The notes under the pieces were generated by a model. It did no database searches, was not told the DNA's origin, and worked only from the letters and a program-made list of their open reading frames with translations. Position numbers and translations under genes: made by a program. From an uncultured Collinsella sp. (lineage in GTDB: Bacteria; Actinomycetota; Coriobacteriia; Coriobacteriales; Coriobacteriaceae): DNA of 44,550 bases. The stretch covers positions 1 to 44,550 of the forward strand of contig CABRGB010000008.1 in assembly GCA_902470345.1 (NCBI GenBank), written 5' to 3'. This document shows, one piece after another, positions 22,607 to 31,267 of this stretch (position 1 is its first letter; each line of letters begins with the position of its first letter).

Positions 22607-24514
22607 ATGGAACAGATTATCTTGAACATACTCGAGGCCCTGCGTCGCGGCGAGACCGTAGACGACAAAGCGCTCGTCAAACTGATACATGCCGAGGCGC
22701 GCCGTGAGGGCGCCGACAAACGCGATTTGGCCAAGCGCCGTCTGCTGCCGTTCTACCAGCGGGTAAAACGTGAGGAGCCGGCTCGTTGGGCTGGGTGGAA
22801 TGTCGATGCCGAATTGGAGCGTCAACTGCTGCAGGTCCTGCGCATGAAGCCTCGTCGCACGGCTTCGGGCGTGGCGACCATTACCGTCATCACCAAGCCC
22901 TGGCCGTGCTCGGGCGATTGCCTGTTTTGCCCCAACGATCTGCGCATGCCCAAAAGCTATCTGCACGCCGAGCCGGCGTGCGCCCGTGCAGAGCAAAATT
23001 GCTTTGACCCGTATCTGCAGGTGAGCGCTCGTCTGACCGCGCTTTCGCAGATGGGGCATGCGACCGACAAGATAGAGCTCATCGTGCTCGGTGGCACCTG
23101 GAGCGACTATCCGCAAGGGTACCAGACATGGTTTATGTCGGAACTTTTCCGTGCGCTCAATGACGATGCCGTCGCCGGCGTGGCGGCAAACCCCATGTTG
23201 GCGCGTCCGGGCATCAGTCGTGCCGAGGCGGGGCGCCTGCTCGATGACGCTCCCGCCGATGCCCTGCCGCCGGTGGTAACAGAGCGCCGCGAGCGCTATC
23301 GGGCTGCCGGCATTGCGATAGACGAGGCTGAGCTTGCTGCCGGCGTTGCCGACGAGCAGGAGCGTGTGGATGCCGCCGTGGGCGGCTATAACCGCGCGGT
23401 GCGTCGTCTGTACGGCCCTGGTACGCCGTGGGGCGAGGTTGCCGAGTGGCAGACGGCAACGATGGAGGAGCTTGAGCGTCAGCAGCGCATCAACGAGACG
23501 GCGAAGCATCGCGTGGTGGGGCTCGTTATCGAGACGCGCCCCGATGCCGTAACGCCGCAGGCCCTCACGCTCATCCGCCGCCTGGGCTGCACCAAGATCC
23601 AGATGGGTATTCAGAGTCTCGACCAACATTTGCTCGATATCAACGAGCGTCGCATTTCGGTGGCTCAGATCGAGCGGGCGTTTTCGCTTGCGCGCCTGTT
23701 TGGCTTTAAGATCCACGCGCACTTTATGCTCAACTTGTTGGGCGCTACGCCCGAGGGGGACAAGCGCGACTACGAGCGCTTTATGACCGAGGGCGCTTTT
23801 ATGCCCGACGAGGTCAAGGTCTACCCGTGCGCGCTCATCGAGGGCTCGCGTCTGGTGGGCCGCTTTGAGCGCGGCGAGTGGCGCCCCTATACCGAGGAAG
23901 AGCTGCTCGATGTGCTGGCCGACGACATCGTGGTGACGCCGGCGTTCTGTCGCATCAGCCGTATGATTCGTGACTTTAGCTCCGACGACATTATGGTGGG
24001 CAACAAGAAGCCCAACCTGCGCCAGCTCGTTGAGAACCGCCTGGCTGCTCGGGGTGATGGTGCGACGGTGCGTGAGATTCGCTATCGCGAGATCAGCACG
24101 GCGGGTGCCGACCTGGACGAGTTGACCCTTGACGAGGAAGTGGCGTACGAGACGCCGGTGACGCGCGAGCGCTTTTTGCAGTGGGTGACGCTCGAAGGCA
24201 AGATCGCCGGCTTTTTGCGCCTGTCGTTGCCCGATCGTGCGTTTGTTACCGCGCACGCAGACGAGTTGCCGACGACGCCGGACGAGGCGATGATTCGCGA
24301 GGTGCACGTGTATGGCATGGCGGCACGTGTGGGCGATCAGGGCCAGGCGGCTCAGCATCATGGGCTGGGGCGGTCGCTGGTGGAGCACGCATGCGAGATT
24401 GCCCGGGATGCGGGTTATGCGCGTATCAACGTGATTAGCGCGATCGGTACGCGCGAGTACTATCGCCATTTGGGTTTTTATGACCACGGACTCTATCTGC
24501 AAAAGGAGCTCTAG
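22607..24514 (+). CDS. elp3: Elp3-family radical-SAM tRNA uridine carboxymethyltransferase
   Basis: 635 aa, close to the family length. The radical-SAM cysteines are Cys101, Cys105 and Cys108 (PCSGDCLFCP). Then come MPKSYLHAEPACARA, DPYLQVSARL, DKIELIVLGGTWSDYP and IQMGIQSLDQ. The C-terminal GNAT domain has REVHVYGMAA, GLGRSLVEHA and YYRHLGFYD. Elp3 builds carboxymethyl on C5 of wobble uridine from acetyl-CoA; single-subunit forms act without Elp1/2 in some bacteria and archaea. The next gene starts directly after the stop. The start has no strong ribosome site (GGGGACATGG). Confidence 0.92.
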   Translation: MEQIILNILEALRRGETVDDKALVKLIHAEARREGADKRDLAKRRLLPFYQRVKREEPARWAGWNVDAELERQLLQVLRMKPRRTASGVATITVITKPWPCSGDCLFCPNDLRMPKSYLHAEPACARAEQNCFDPYLQVSARLTALSQMGHATDKIELIVLGGTWSDYPQGYQTWFMSELFRALNDDAVAGVAANPMLARPGISRAEAGRLLDDAPADALPPVVTERRERYRAAGIAIDEAELAAGVADEQERVDAAVGGYNRAVRRLYGPGTPWGEVAEWQTATMEELERQQRINETAKHRVVGLVIETRPDAVTPQALTLIRRLGCTKIQMGIQSLDQHLLDINERRISVAQIERAFSLARLFGFKIHAHFMLNLLGATPEGDKRDYERFMTEGAFMPDEVKVYPCALIEGSRLVGRFERGEWRPYTEEELLDVLADDIVVTPAFCRISRMIRDFSSDDIMVGNKKPNLRQLVENRLAARGDGATVREIRYREISTAGADLDELTLDEEVAYETPVTRERFLQWVTLEGKIAGFLRLSLPDRAFVTAHADELPTTPDEAMIREVHVYGMAARVGDQGQAAQHHGLGRSLVEHACEIARDAGYARINVISAIGTREYYRHLGFYDHGLYLQKEL

Positions 24515-25390
24515 ATGAACAAGCCAAGTGTTTCTGCTGGCGTCGTTGCCGGCGTTGCTCTGGGAGCCGCGGCGCTTGGTGCGGCCGCCGTCGCTGTTCG
24601 TGCTGCCTGTCTGCAGGTTGCGAGGACCCGCAATGGGTTGGCGCGTGTGAAGCGCGTGCACGATGAGGGCGGCGATGAGATTCGCGTGTTGGTGCAAGGC
24701 GGCGTCTACCAAAGCGCGAGCTATGTCGGCGATCGTTGGGCGGAGCCGGTCTTTGCGTACTATCGTGCATTTGACGATGTGTTTGAGGCCGAGGACGCAA
24801 TGCGTGATGCTTACGGGCATGGTATCGACCGTATGCTCATGCTGGGCGGCGGCGGGTTTGCCTATCCCAAATTTGCGCTGATGTCGCACGAGGGCTTGCG
24901 CATGGACGTCATCGAGTATGACGGAGAGATTACGCGCCTGGCACGTCGCTGGTTCTACCTGGACGAGCTGGAGCACGCGGTGGGCGATCGCCTGCGGGTG
25001 ATAACCGCTGAGGCTCGCTCGTATCTGGGTGTGACGAGCGTGGGCCATCGTCGCTACGATGTGGTCGTGAGCGATTGCTTTGGCGGTGCCGAGCCCGTAC
25101 GCGAGCTGGCGACGGTTGAAGCGTTGCGTTTGGTGCGAGGCAGCCTGAACCCCGGGGGTATCTACGTTGCCAATATCGTGAGCGCGAACGAGGGGAGCGA
25201 CGTGACGTTCCTGCGCGACTGCGCTGCCACGGCACTCGAGGTATTCGCCCACGCCTGGGTGGTCCCATGTGGCGATGCGGAGTTCGGCGGCGAGGAAAAC
25301 TACCTGCTCATCGCCAGCGACGGCGACTACGTCTTTGCCGAAGCCGTGCCTTTTGACGCCGACTTCCTTGGCGCTGCCCTTCACGACTAG
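24515..25390 (+). CDS. Spermidine-synthase-like SAM-binding protein with an N-terminal membrane helix
   Basis: 291 aa. An Ala/Gly/Val-rich N-terminal segment (about 8-30) looks like a membrane anchor or signal. It is followed by a Rossmann domain of the spermidine-synthase type: RMLMLGGGGFAYPKF, MDVIEYDGEITRLARRWF and RYDVVVSDCFGG. The acidic GGGDG of true SpeE is GGGGF and the catalytic loop differs, so polyamine synthesis is doubtful; many such proteins are methyltransferase-like of unknown substrate. ATG follows the elp3 TAG with no gap, so it is coupled to elp3. Confidence 0.75.
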   Translation: MNKPSVSAGVVAGVALGAAALGAAAVAVRAACLQVARTRNGLARVKRVHDEGGDEIRVLVQGGVYQSASYVGDRWAEPVFAYYRAFDDVFEAEDAMRDAYGHGIDRMLMLGGGGFAYPKFALMSHEGLRMDVIEYDGEITRLARRWFYLDELEHAVGDRLRVITAEARSYLGVTSVGHRRYDVVVSDCFGGAEPVRELATVEALRLVRGSLNPGGIYVANIVSANEGSDVTFLRDCAATALEVFAHAWVVPCGDAEFGGEENYLLIASDGDYVFAEAVPFDADFLGAALHD

Positions 25391-25403
25391 CGCGTCTTTC
25401 TGC

Positions 25404-25577
25404 GACCAGTCTTTCTGGGACGGGGCTTTTTAGCTGCTTTCGGATGCCGGCTCGCTCCACATCGGGAGCAGTCAATTTGGGACGGGGCTATTTTAGCTAT
25501 CCATGCCACTAATCGGCCAAACCTTTCGCTTTACCTGCAAGGGTAGCTAAAATAGCCCCGTCCCAAAAAGACTGGTC
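25404..25577. repeat. Palindromic repeat B: one 24-bp perfect inverted repeat plus an extra direct copy
   Basis: A 24-bp arm at 25476-25499 (starts TTTGGGACGGGGC) is exactly complemented at 25544-25567, with a 44-nt loop. A second copy of the arm at 25404-25432 (GACCAGTCTTTCTGGGACGG...) also pairs with 25554-25577 over 24 positions with one mismatch. So the right arm can pair with either of two left arms. The element fills the whole gap between two convergent genes and abuts the helicase stop at 25578. It may act as a bidirectional terminator; T-runs inside the arms support this. Confidence 0.75.
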
Positions 25578-28022
25578 TTAGGCGTGGTCGTGCCAGCTGC
25601 GGACACGCTGCTTCATGCCCTCGATGTCGAGCACGCCTTCGGCAAAGCCCTTGCGCACGAGCTCTTCGGGAACGAACTCATCGTAACGATCAAAGTAAGG
25701 CACCTCGCCGGGATAGACGAGCTCGATGGGATCGAAGTCCTTCTCGGCCTCGGCGGCGAGCACCTCAAAGAACGTCTCCTCGTCGGCCTTCATCTTAAAC
25801 TGCATAAAGTACGGGCGTGATGGGTCGAGTCCGCGAAGGCCAAGCTCCGCGGCACATTTAATCTTGAGCATACGTTCGAGCGCCAGAAAGGCGTAGCTGC
25901 CCAACCAGGGGAAGAGCACCCAGGTGTCGCCGCCCAGGTTGATGAGCGGCTTGGTTCCCGCGCCCGAAATCTCGGCCGTATGACGAGCCTGCGCCAAGCG
26001 GGCCCGTGCGTTACCCATAAGGTACGGATATGCTGTGTGCTCGTTGAGCGCCTTGCGCATACGCTCGAGTACATGTGTGTTGATGTCACCGGGGCAGTCG
26101 CCAAAGTAGGCCGGCACACGGCCCTTGACCTGCGTGGCAAAGACGGTATGACGCTTCCAGTCCACTTCCTCGACGATCCAGCAATGGCCCGCGATGGCGA
26201 TGCGCTCGCCAGGTGGTGGCGGGTTGACAATCGTGCCCAGTTCGGCCGATTCGCTACGAACGGTAAACTCCTCGTTCTCCTGGAACACGGCGTAGAACTT
26301 AAAGTTGTTGGTGATGCGCTCGCCCGCGAGGCCCACGATGAGCCCACCGCCCTCGGTGACCTGGATGTGGTCGATCTTGATGAGGTGGCGCAGCAGTTCG
26401 CGATAGTCGTCGGTCGAGACGCGGTGGAAATAGCTGAGCGTGAGCACACGCTGAGCAAGCTCGGCCGGTGTGAGCTCGCCGGTGCTGGCGAGCGTCGACA
26501 TGGTCTGGTGATAGAGCAGGCTGTAGGGGAGCCGATCGAGCTCGGGCGGCTCGACCCATTTTTCCTCGCGATAGAGTTGTACGAGCGCGATGCCCTGCAG
26601 GAGCTTCCACGGAATGGTCTCGGGCATCATCGTGCGCGGCTCGGGTTCCTCCTCGCGCATGACAAACCACATCTCGGGCGGAAGATCGCGGCGCCCCGTG
26701 CGGCCCATTCGCTGCAAAAAGGAGCTGACGGTAAACGGCGCATCGATCTGGAACGCGCGCTCCAGGCGACCGATATCGATGCCGAGTTCCAGCGTAGAGG
26801 TGGTGACGGTCGTCTGTGCCTGTTCCTCGTCGCGCATAAGCTCTTCTGCCGTCTCGCGCAACGATGCCGAAAGATTACCGTGATGGATGAGGAAACGGTC
26901 GGGCTCGTGCCGGCTTTCACAGTAGCTGCGCAACATGGAGCACACGGCCTCTGCCTCCTCGCGCGAGTTGGCAAAGACCAGGCACTTGCGGCCGCGGGTA
27001 TGTTCAAAGATGTAGCCCATGCCGGGGTCGGCGTTATCGGGTGCGGTGTCGGTGGGGTTGAGCAGTGCCTGTTCGGTTGCCTGCGGGATGTCGACTTCGC
27101 CCTCGGGGGCTGAGGAAGTGCGACGGTCCTTGGGGGCAGCCTTGCCCCGTGCCTGATCACGGCGTTGGCGGCGTTCCTCCTGTGTGAGTTGCCCACTATG
27201 GCGCATGTCTTGGGTGCTGACGGGCAGTGCCGCGGTTGGTGCCGCCTCAATGCGCTCGCATGCGAGCACCTCAGCTTCCTGCGGACCTGTGCTCGTGAAT
27301 CCTCGCTGCTGAGCCTGGGGACCCGAGTTGTAGAAGTGCTCCATGGAGATACGCCACACGCGGCGCGGCTCCTCAAAACGGGGGATAACGCAGTCGCGTC
27401 CCGTTCCCTGTGAGAGAAAAGCGCCCGTGCGCTCGGGGTCGCCGATGGTAGCGGAAAGGCCGATGCGTCGGGGCCGCACGCCCGCCATGCGCGATAGACG
27501 CTCGATAAGGCAGAGCGTCTGCCCGCCGCGGTCACCGCGCATGAGCGAATGGACCTCGTCGATGACCACATAGCGCAGGTCGCAGAACATACGCGGGATT
27601 GCCATGTGCTTGTGGATCAGGAGTGCCTCGAGTGATTCGGGCGTAATCTGTAGGATACCGCTCGGCTTTTTGATGAGCTTTGCCTTGTGCGACTGCGAGA
27701 CATCGCCGTGCCAGTGCCAGACGGGGATGTCGGCCTCTTCGCACAGATCGTTGAGGCGAACGAACTGGTCGTTGATGAGCGCCTTGAGGGGGCCAATGTA
27801 AAGGGCGCCCACGCTCGCGGGCGGGTTCTCCCAAAACTCGGTCAGGATGGGAAAGAAGGCTGCCTCGGTTTTGCCAGATGCCGTGGATGCCGTCAGGAGC
27901 ACATTGTCTTGCGTGTTGAAGATGGCATCTGCCGCCGCAACCTGGATGGAGCGCAGACTCTCCCAATCGTGGGAGTAAATGAAATCCTGGATAAACGGGG
28001 CATATCGGTCAAAAGCGTTCAT
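25578..28022 (-). CDS. sngC: Shango-type defence helicase SngC (Lhr/BrxHI-like DEAD/DEAH helicase)
   Basis: 814 aa. SF2 motifs: LLTASTASGKTEAAF (Walker A), VVIDEVHSL (DEVH), GLSATIGDP, LVFANSREEAE, HHGNLSASLRE, TSTLELGIDIG and QRMGRTGRR. A charged, Gln-rich insert of about 100 residues separates the two RecA domains. The C-terminal 300 residues resemble large Lhr-like helicases. GGAGG precedes ATG 28022. Last gene of the TerB-ATPase-helicase set, which I recognise as Shango, an experimentally established antiphage system; assignment is from memory of domains and order. A repeat palindrome separates it from the ATPase gene. Confidence 0.82.
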   Translation of the reverse strand: MNAFDRYAPFIQDFIYSHDWESLRSIQVAAADAIFNTQDNVLLTASTASGKTEAAFFPILTEFWENPPASVGALYIGPLKALINDQFVRLNDLCEEADIPVWHWHGDVSQSHKAKLIKKPSGILQITPESLEALLIHKHMAIPRMFCDLRYVVIDEVHSLMRGDRGGQTLCLIERLSRMAGVRPRRIGLSATIGDPERTGAFLSQGTGRDCVIPRFEEPRRVWRISMEHFYNSGPQAQQRGFTSTGPQEAEVLACERIEAAPTAALPVSTQDMRHSGQLTQEERRQRRDQARGKAAPKDRRTSSAPEGEVDIPQATEQALLNPTDTAPDNADPGMGYIFEHTRGRKCLVFANSREEAEAVCSMLRSYCESRHEPDRFLIHHGNLSASLRETAEELMRDEEQAQTTVTTSTLELGIDIGRLERAFQIDAPFTVSSFLQRMGRTGRRDLPPEMWFVMREEEPEPRTMMPETIPWKLLQGIALVQLYREEKWVEPPELDRLPYSLLYHQTMSTLASTGELTPAELAQRVLTLSYFHRVSTDDYRELLRHLIKIDHIQVTEGGGLIVGLAGERITNNFKFYAVFQENEEFTVRSESAELGTIVNPPPPGERIAIAGHCWIVEEVDWKRHTVFATQVKGRVPAYFGDCPGDINTHVLERMRKALNEHTAYPYLMGNARARLAQARHTAEISGAGTKPLINLGGDTWVLFPWLGSYAFLALERMLKIKCAAELGLRGLDPSRPYFMQFKMKADEETFFEVLAAEAEKDFDPIELVYPGEVPYFDRYDEFVPEELVRKGFAEGVLDIEGMKQRVRSWHDHA

Positions 28023-28082
28023 GGGGCCTCCTCTCATCAACGGGCCGATCAACGCAACGGGCGACGGCTCGATATCTTGCAA

Positions 28083-28140
28083 CATCGGCGTTTGCCCAGA
28101 TAAAACCTGCCAAAATAAACCTGTCCCTTTTTGGCAGGTT
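28083..28140. repeat. Palindromic repeat A, copy 2, inside the defence operon
   Basis: AACCTGCCAAAA (28104-28115) and TTTTGGCAGGTT (28129-28140) are perfect 12-bp arms around TAAACCTGTCCCT. CATCGGCGTT lies 23 bases before the CCTGCC arm, exactly as in copy 1 (351-402), but the 13-nt core is inverted relative to it. On the minus strand the second arm runs into TTTTAT, so it may partly terminate transcription between sngB and sngC. The sngB stop TAA (28139-28141) is partly made by the arm. Confidence 0.75.
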
Positions 28141-29440
28141 AGATGGTGAATTCGGCGAAGTTGCGGTCGTCTGTGGTGCCGGTGTCGTCTGTCGCGGCTG
28201 CCGGCGCCAGCGCGTCGCCGCCGACGCTTTGCAGCAACTCGGCCACGTTAGCATCGGGGTTCTGACACAGGATATCGAGCAGCTCGATAAAGTCGCGGAT
28301 GACCTCGCGGGGCGTCAGATGCGTGTCGGCCCCCACGCGGCCAAACTCAATCTTGAGGAAGTCCACCAAGTCGTTCTCGGTAAGCGTGGGCGTCCAGCCA
28401 AAGTAGCCGGCATGGATCTGCATGAGCTTCTCGATGAGCACCAGCAGCTCCTCGTAGGTGAGCGGCTGCAGGCGGATGATGGGCGCGAGCATATCTTTGA
28501 GATCATCGCGCGCAAAACGGCCCTGGGCGAGACGGCTCCGAAGGGCCTCGTAGGAAAAGACGCCGCGGCGGCGGTCCTCGATAGAGGTCGGCGTGCCACC
28601 CATGATCACGCCCAGGTACTGCGCTTTGCCCTGGAGCGTGTCGTTGTACATGGTCAGGATCTTCTCGTAGTTATATTGGCGCGTGATCGCGTTGGGAATC
28701 TTGTACAGATTCACGAGCTCGTCGATGAGCACCAGCATGCCCTTGTAGCCGCTGCAGACCAAAAAACGTGCGATGAGCTTGACGTAGTCGTACCAGTCAT
28801 CGTCGCTGATGATGGTCGAGGAGCCTAGCTCGGCGCGCGCCTCACTCTTGGTGCGGTATTCGCCGCGAATCCATTTGGTCACCCGGCTCATAGCCTCTTC
28901 ATCGCCCTCGGATACGGCCGTGCGATAACGGCGGAGCATGCGGACAAAGTCAAAGCCGTGGACCATCTCTTCGAGCGGGGCCAGCTGGGCATTGACGGCA
29001 GACTCATCGACGTCGGCACACGAGGCGACCCAGCGATCCAGGATAAGGTTGAGCGCACCGCCCTCAGGGCGCGTCTTGGTCGATATGTTGCGGATGAGCT
29101 CGCGATAGGTAGCGAGGCCCTGGCCCTGGCCGCCCTGTAGGCGGCGCTCGGGTGACAGGTCAGCATCGGCGACGACGAATCCCTCGCCCATGGCGTGTGT
29201 ACGGATGGTCTGGAGCAAAAAGCTCTTGCCGGCGCCGTAGCGACCGACGAGGAAACGGAAGCTTGCGCCGCCATCGGCGATGAGGCTCAGGTCGGTGAGC
29301 AGAGCACGGATCTCGACCTCTCGCCCCACGGTGATATAGGGAAGGCCGATGCGCGGGACCACGCCGCCCTTGAGCGAGTTGAGAATGACGGCGGCGACGC
29401 GCTTGGGCACATGGGGTGCTGCGGATTCGGTATCACTCAT
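28139..29440 (-). CDS. sngB: Shango-type ATPase SngB (DUF2791/BrxD-like)
   Basis: 433 aa P-loop ATPase. IGLPYITVGREVEIRALL leads to Walker A in FLVGRYGAGKSFLL; Walker B is GMLVLIDELVNLYK, followed by GVIMGGTPTSIEDRRRG. These are blocks of the DUF2791 family that includes BREX BrxD. Its ATG overlaps the end of the TerB gene by 8 bases, showing coupled translation. BREX was considered, but no PglX or PglZ gene is present. Predicted to work with the helicase and TerB protein against phage DNA. Confidence 0.85.
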   Translation of the reverse strand: MSDTESAAPHVPKRVAAVILNSLKGGVVPRIGLPYITVGREVEIRALLTDLSLIADGGASFRFLVGRYGAGKSFLLQTIRTHAMGEGFVVADADLSPERRLQGGQGQGLATYRELIRNISTKTRPEGGALNLILDRWVASCADVDESAVNAQLAPLEEMVHGFDFVRMLRRYRTAVSEGDEEAMSRVTKWIRGEYRTKSEARAELGSSTIISDDDWYDYVKLIARFLVCSGYKGMLVLIDELVNLYKIPNAITRQYNYEKILTMYNDTLQGKAQYLGVIMGGTPTSIEDRRRGVFSYEALRSRLAQGRFARDDLKDMLAPIIRLQPLTYEELLVLIEKLMQIHAGYFGWTPTLTENDLVDFLKIEFGRVGADTHLTPREVIRDFIELLDILCQNPDANVAELLQSVGGDALAPAAATDDTGTTDDRNFAEFTI

Positions 29441-31178
29441 GGTCTAGGTATCCTCTCACGTCTGCTTCGTAGTCCTCGATAATTTGCGGTCCTGCCGCGC
29501 CAAATTCAATTACGGTGTCACCCACCAGGTCAAAGAGCGCCTCGTTGATGCTATCGACGAGCATGTCCTCACTCTTGCCCGACTGTGCCACCGCCGATGC
29601 CGTCTGCGCTGCGTTTTGCTCGAGGAGTGCTCGAAGATAGGCGTCTGCGGCGGGATCGAGTGCGGACGCAGCGGCGGCGGGCGTGGGCGCTGATGCGAGG
29701 AGCGGTGCTACGACGTCAAACTGCTCGGTGGAGATGGTCGGCTCGCTAGCCTCGTCCTGCTGCATGGCCGTCGCGACTGGTTCGGCGATTGTGTCGGCCA
29801 CGGGCTCGGCTTTCCGTCGTTCGGCTACTGCCACCTCGGCATCCGCAAACGTGCCGTCCTCGCGCTCCTCGTCGATCAAAAGCGCCTCGCGCGTTTGTGC
29901 GGCGGCGCTCCGAATGTGCCCCAGCTGGCTCAGGTCGATATCGATCTTGACGGGCTGATGTGCAGCATCCCATGAAAGCCATGCCGTGATCTCGTCATCG
30001 ATAATCTTAGCCAGATATTTGGGGACCTTCTCTTCCTTAAGGGGATGGCCGGGATCCAGTGCCAAACGCAGGCGCTGATCACAAGCGCGCATCATCTCAC
30101 CGAGCTTGCTGCTCTTTTGCCTGCTGCCGTGGATGCGCATACATTCCCAAAAGCCATTTTGGCAGCGGTAGATGTGAATGGGGTCTAGGCGATATTCGCA
30201 GTCCTCGTGGCGCTCGGGCGCAAAGAACACGGCCGAGGCAAACATGGTGTAGGGCATGGCCGTCTCCTCCCCAAACAAGCTCGCTACGATGCCGGTCTTT
30301 CGGTGCGTGTCATAGTAGCGCGCCATACGGACATACACGGCGCATGCCACGTGGCGCAGGTCACGATGGTGGGAACGGTCGAGCCGTGAGTTATTCAAGT
30401 TGTACGTCGAGAGTGCGTCGATGGCAGCCATGAGCCGCTCCTCATGCGCCTCATCGGGCGGAAGGGGAAGCGTGGGCTCGGAGGTCTTGCGACGCGCAGG
30501 CGGCAGGTCCGACGGTGCCGGCGCGGGTACAAGGTCTCGCGCTGCGCGGCGCAGCTCGATAAGGGCGTTGTCGAATGCGACGGTTTTAGAGTCGCGAAGC
30601 AGCTTGGGGTCGAGCTCGTGGAACACGGCGTAGTCCTGCAGCCACACGCATGCGAACCGGTCGATGCCGGGTTCAAAGGCGCGATAGGCATCCCAAAATG
30701 CCTTGATCTTGTCATAGCCGTCACGCGGATTGTCGACGCCAATGCCGCAGATCAATTCGTAAAGATAAAGAAAAGCAAACGAGGTCGATGTCTCCTCGAT
30801 ATTGCCGCGGCGCACTTGGGCGCGCCAGGTAAAGTACCCGCGCAACTGTCGATCGCTCATGGCATTGTAGGTGGGAAAGTACGACTTAAAGGTGCCGTTG
30901 TAGGGGCAATCGTCCTCGAAGTCGGCCATCAGCAGGCCTTGGCGGTAAAAGAGCTCCGCCTCCGATAACCAACGTCCCGCGCCGCCTTTGGGATCCTCTT
31001 GCCAGCGTGATATCTCGCGCATCTTGCGGTACTGGTCGGGGAGGAAGTTTTGCATCTGGCGACCGGTTTTGAGAATCGGCTCGTCAGCATAGATTTCGTT
31101 TGAGAAGCGGGCGGACTGATGGGTCCGGGCCTCGGCCATAATGCGCTCGATGAGCATCTTGACGTCCTGGTCGGCCAC
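29433..31178 (-). CDS. sngA: Shango-type TerB protein SngA (TerB_N and TerB_C domains)
   Basis: 581 aa. Residues 1-215 are a TerB_N domain (ENEIYADEP-like start, GAGRWLSEAELFYRQGLLM, RQLRGYFTWRAQVRRG, FAFLYLYELICGIG). A middle region with DIDLSQLGHIR follows. The C-terminal 90 residues are TerB_C (VDSINEALFDLVGDTVIEF, IIEDYEADVRGYL). Start codon is GTG 31178 after a GGAGAGGAG-rich leader. It heads the three-gene operon. TerB-like domains bind metal or membrane partners in stress systems; the exact role in Shango is not known to me. Confidence 0.85.
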   Translation of the reverse strand: MADQDVKMLIERIMAEARTHQSARFSNEIYADEPILKTGRQMQNFLPDQYRKMREISRWQEDPKGGAGRWLSEAELFYRQGLLMADFEDDCPYNGTFKSYFPTYNAMSDRQLRGYFTWRAQVRRGNIEETSTSFAFLYLYELICGIGVDNPRDGYDKIKAFWDAYRAFEPGIDRFACVWLQDYAVFHELDPKLLRDSKTVAFDNALIELRRAARDLVPAPAPSDLPPARRKTSEPTLPLPPDEAHEERLMAAIDALSTYNLNNSRLDRSHHRDLRHVACAVYVRMARYYDTHRKTGIVASLFGEETAMPYTMFASAVFFAPERHEDCEYRLDPIHIYRCQNGFWECMRIHGSRQKSSKLGEMMRACDQRLRLALDPGHPLKEEKVPKYLAKIIDDEITAWLSWDAAHQPVKIDIDLSQLGHIRSAAAQTREALLIDEEREDGTFADAEVAVAERRKAEPVADTIAEPVATAMQQDEASEPTISTEQFDVVAPLLASAPTPAAAASALDPAADAYLRALLEQNAAQTASAVAQSGKSEDMLVDSINEALFDLVGDTVIEFGAAGPQIIEDYEADVRGYLDHE

Positions 31179-31216
31179 CGCCCTCTCCTCTCCCTATATG
31201 GTGTCGGTGACCTCAT

Positions 31217-31222
31217 ATCATA
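31217..31222 (-). promoter_or_regulatory. Candidate -10 of the defence operon
   Basis: TATGAT on the minus strand lies about 40 bases upstream of the sngA GTG. The -35 region matches poorly (CGAACA at 17-base spacing), so the promoter may be weak or activated. Confidence 0.35.
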
Positions 31223-31267
31223 GCACAGCATCAAACAGATGTTCGAGATGCCACTGCGTAGATAGAT

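Noticed and set aside
22403..25384. 993-codon minus-strand frame
   Set aside because: Antisense shadow of elp3 and the following gene, both with clear motifs.
24515..25390. True spermidine synthase (speE)
   Set aside because: The GGGDG and catalytic Asp loop are altered and a membrane segment precedes the fold.
25578..29440. BREX type 2 remnant
   Set aside because: The ATPase and helicase resemble BrxD and BrxHI, but no PglX, PglZ or PglW gene is present and the TerB partner fits Shango.
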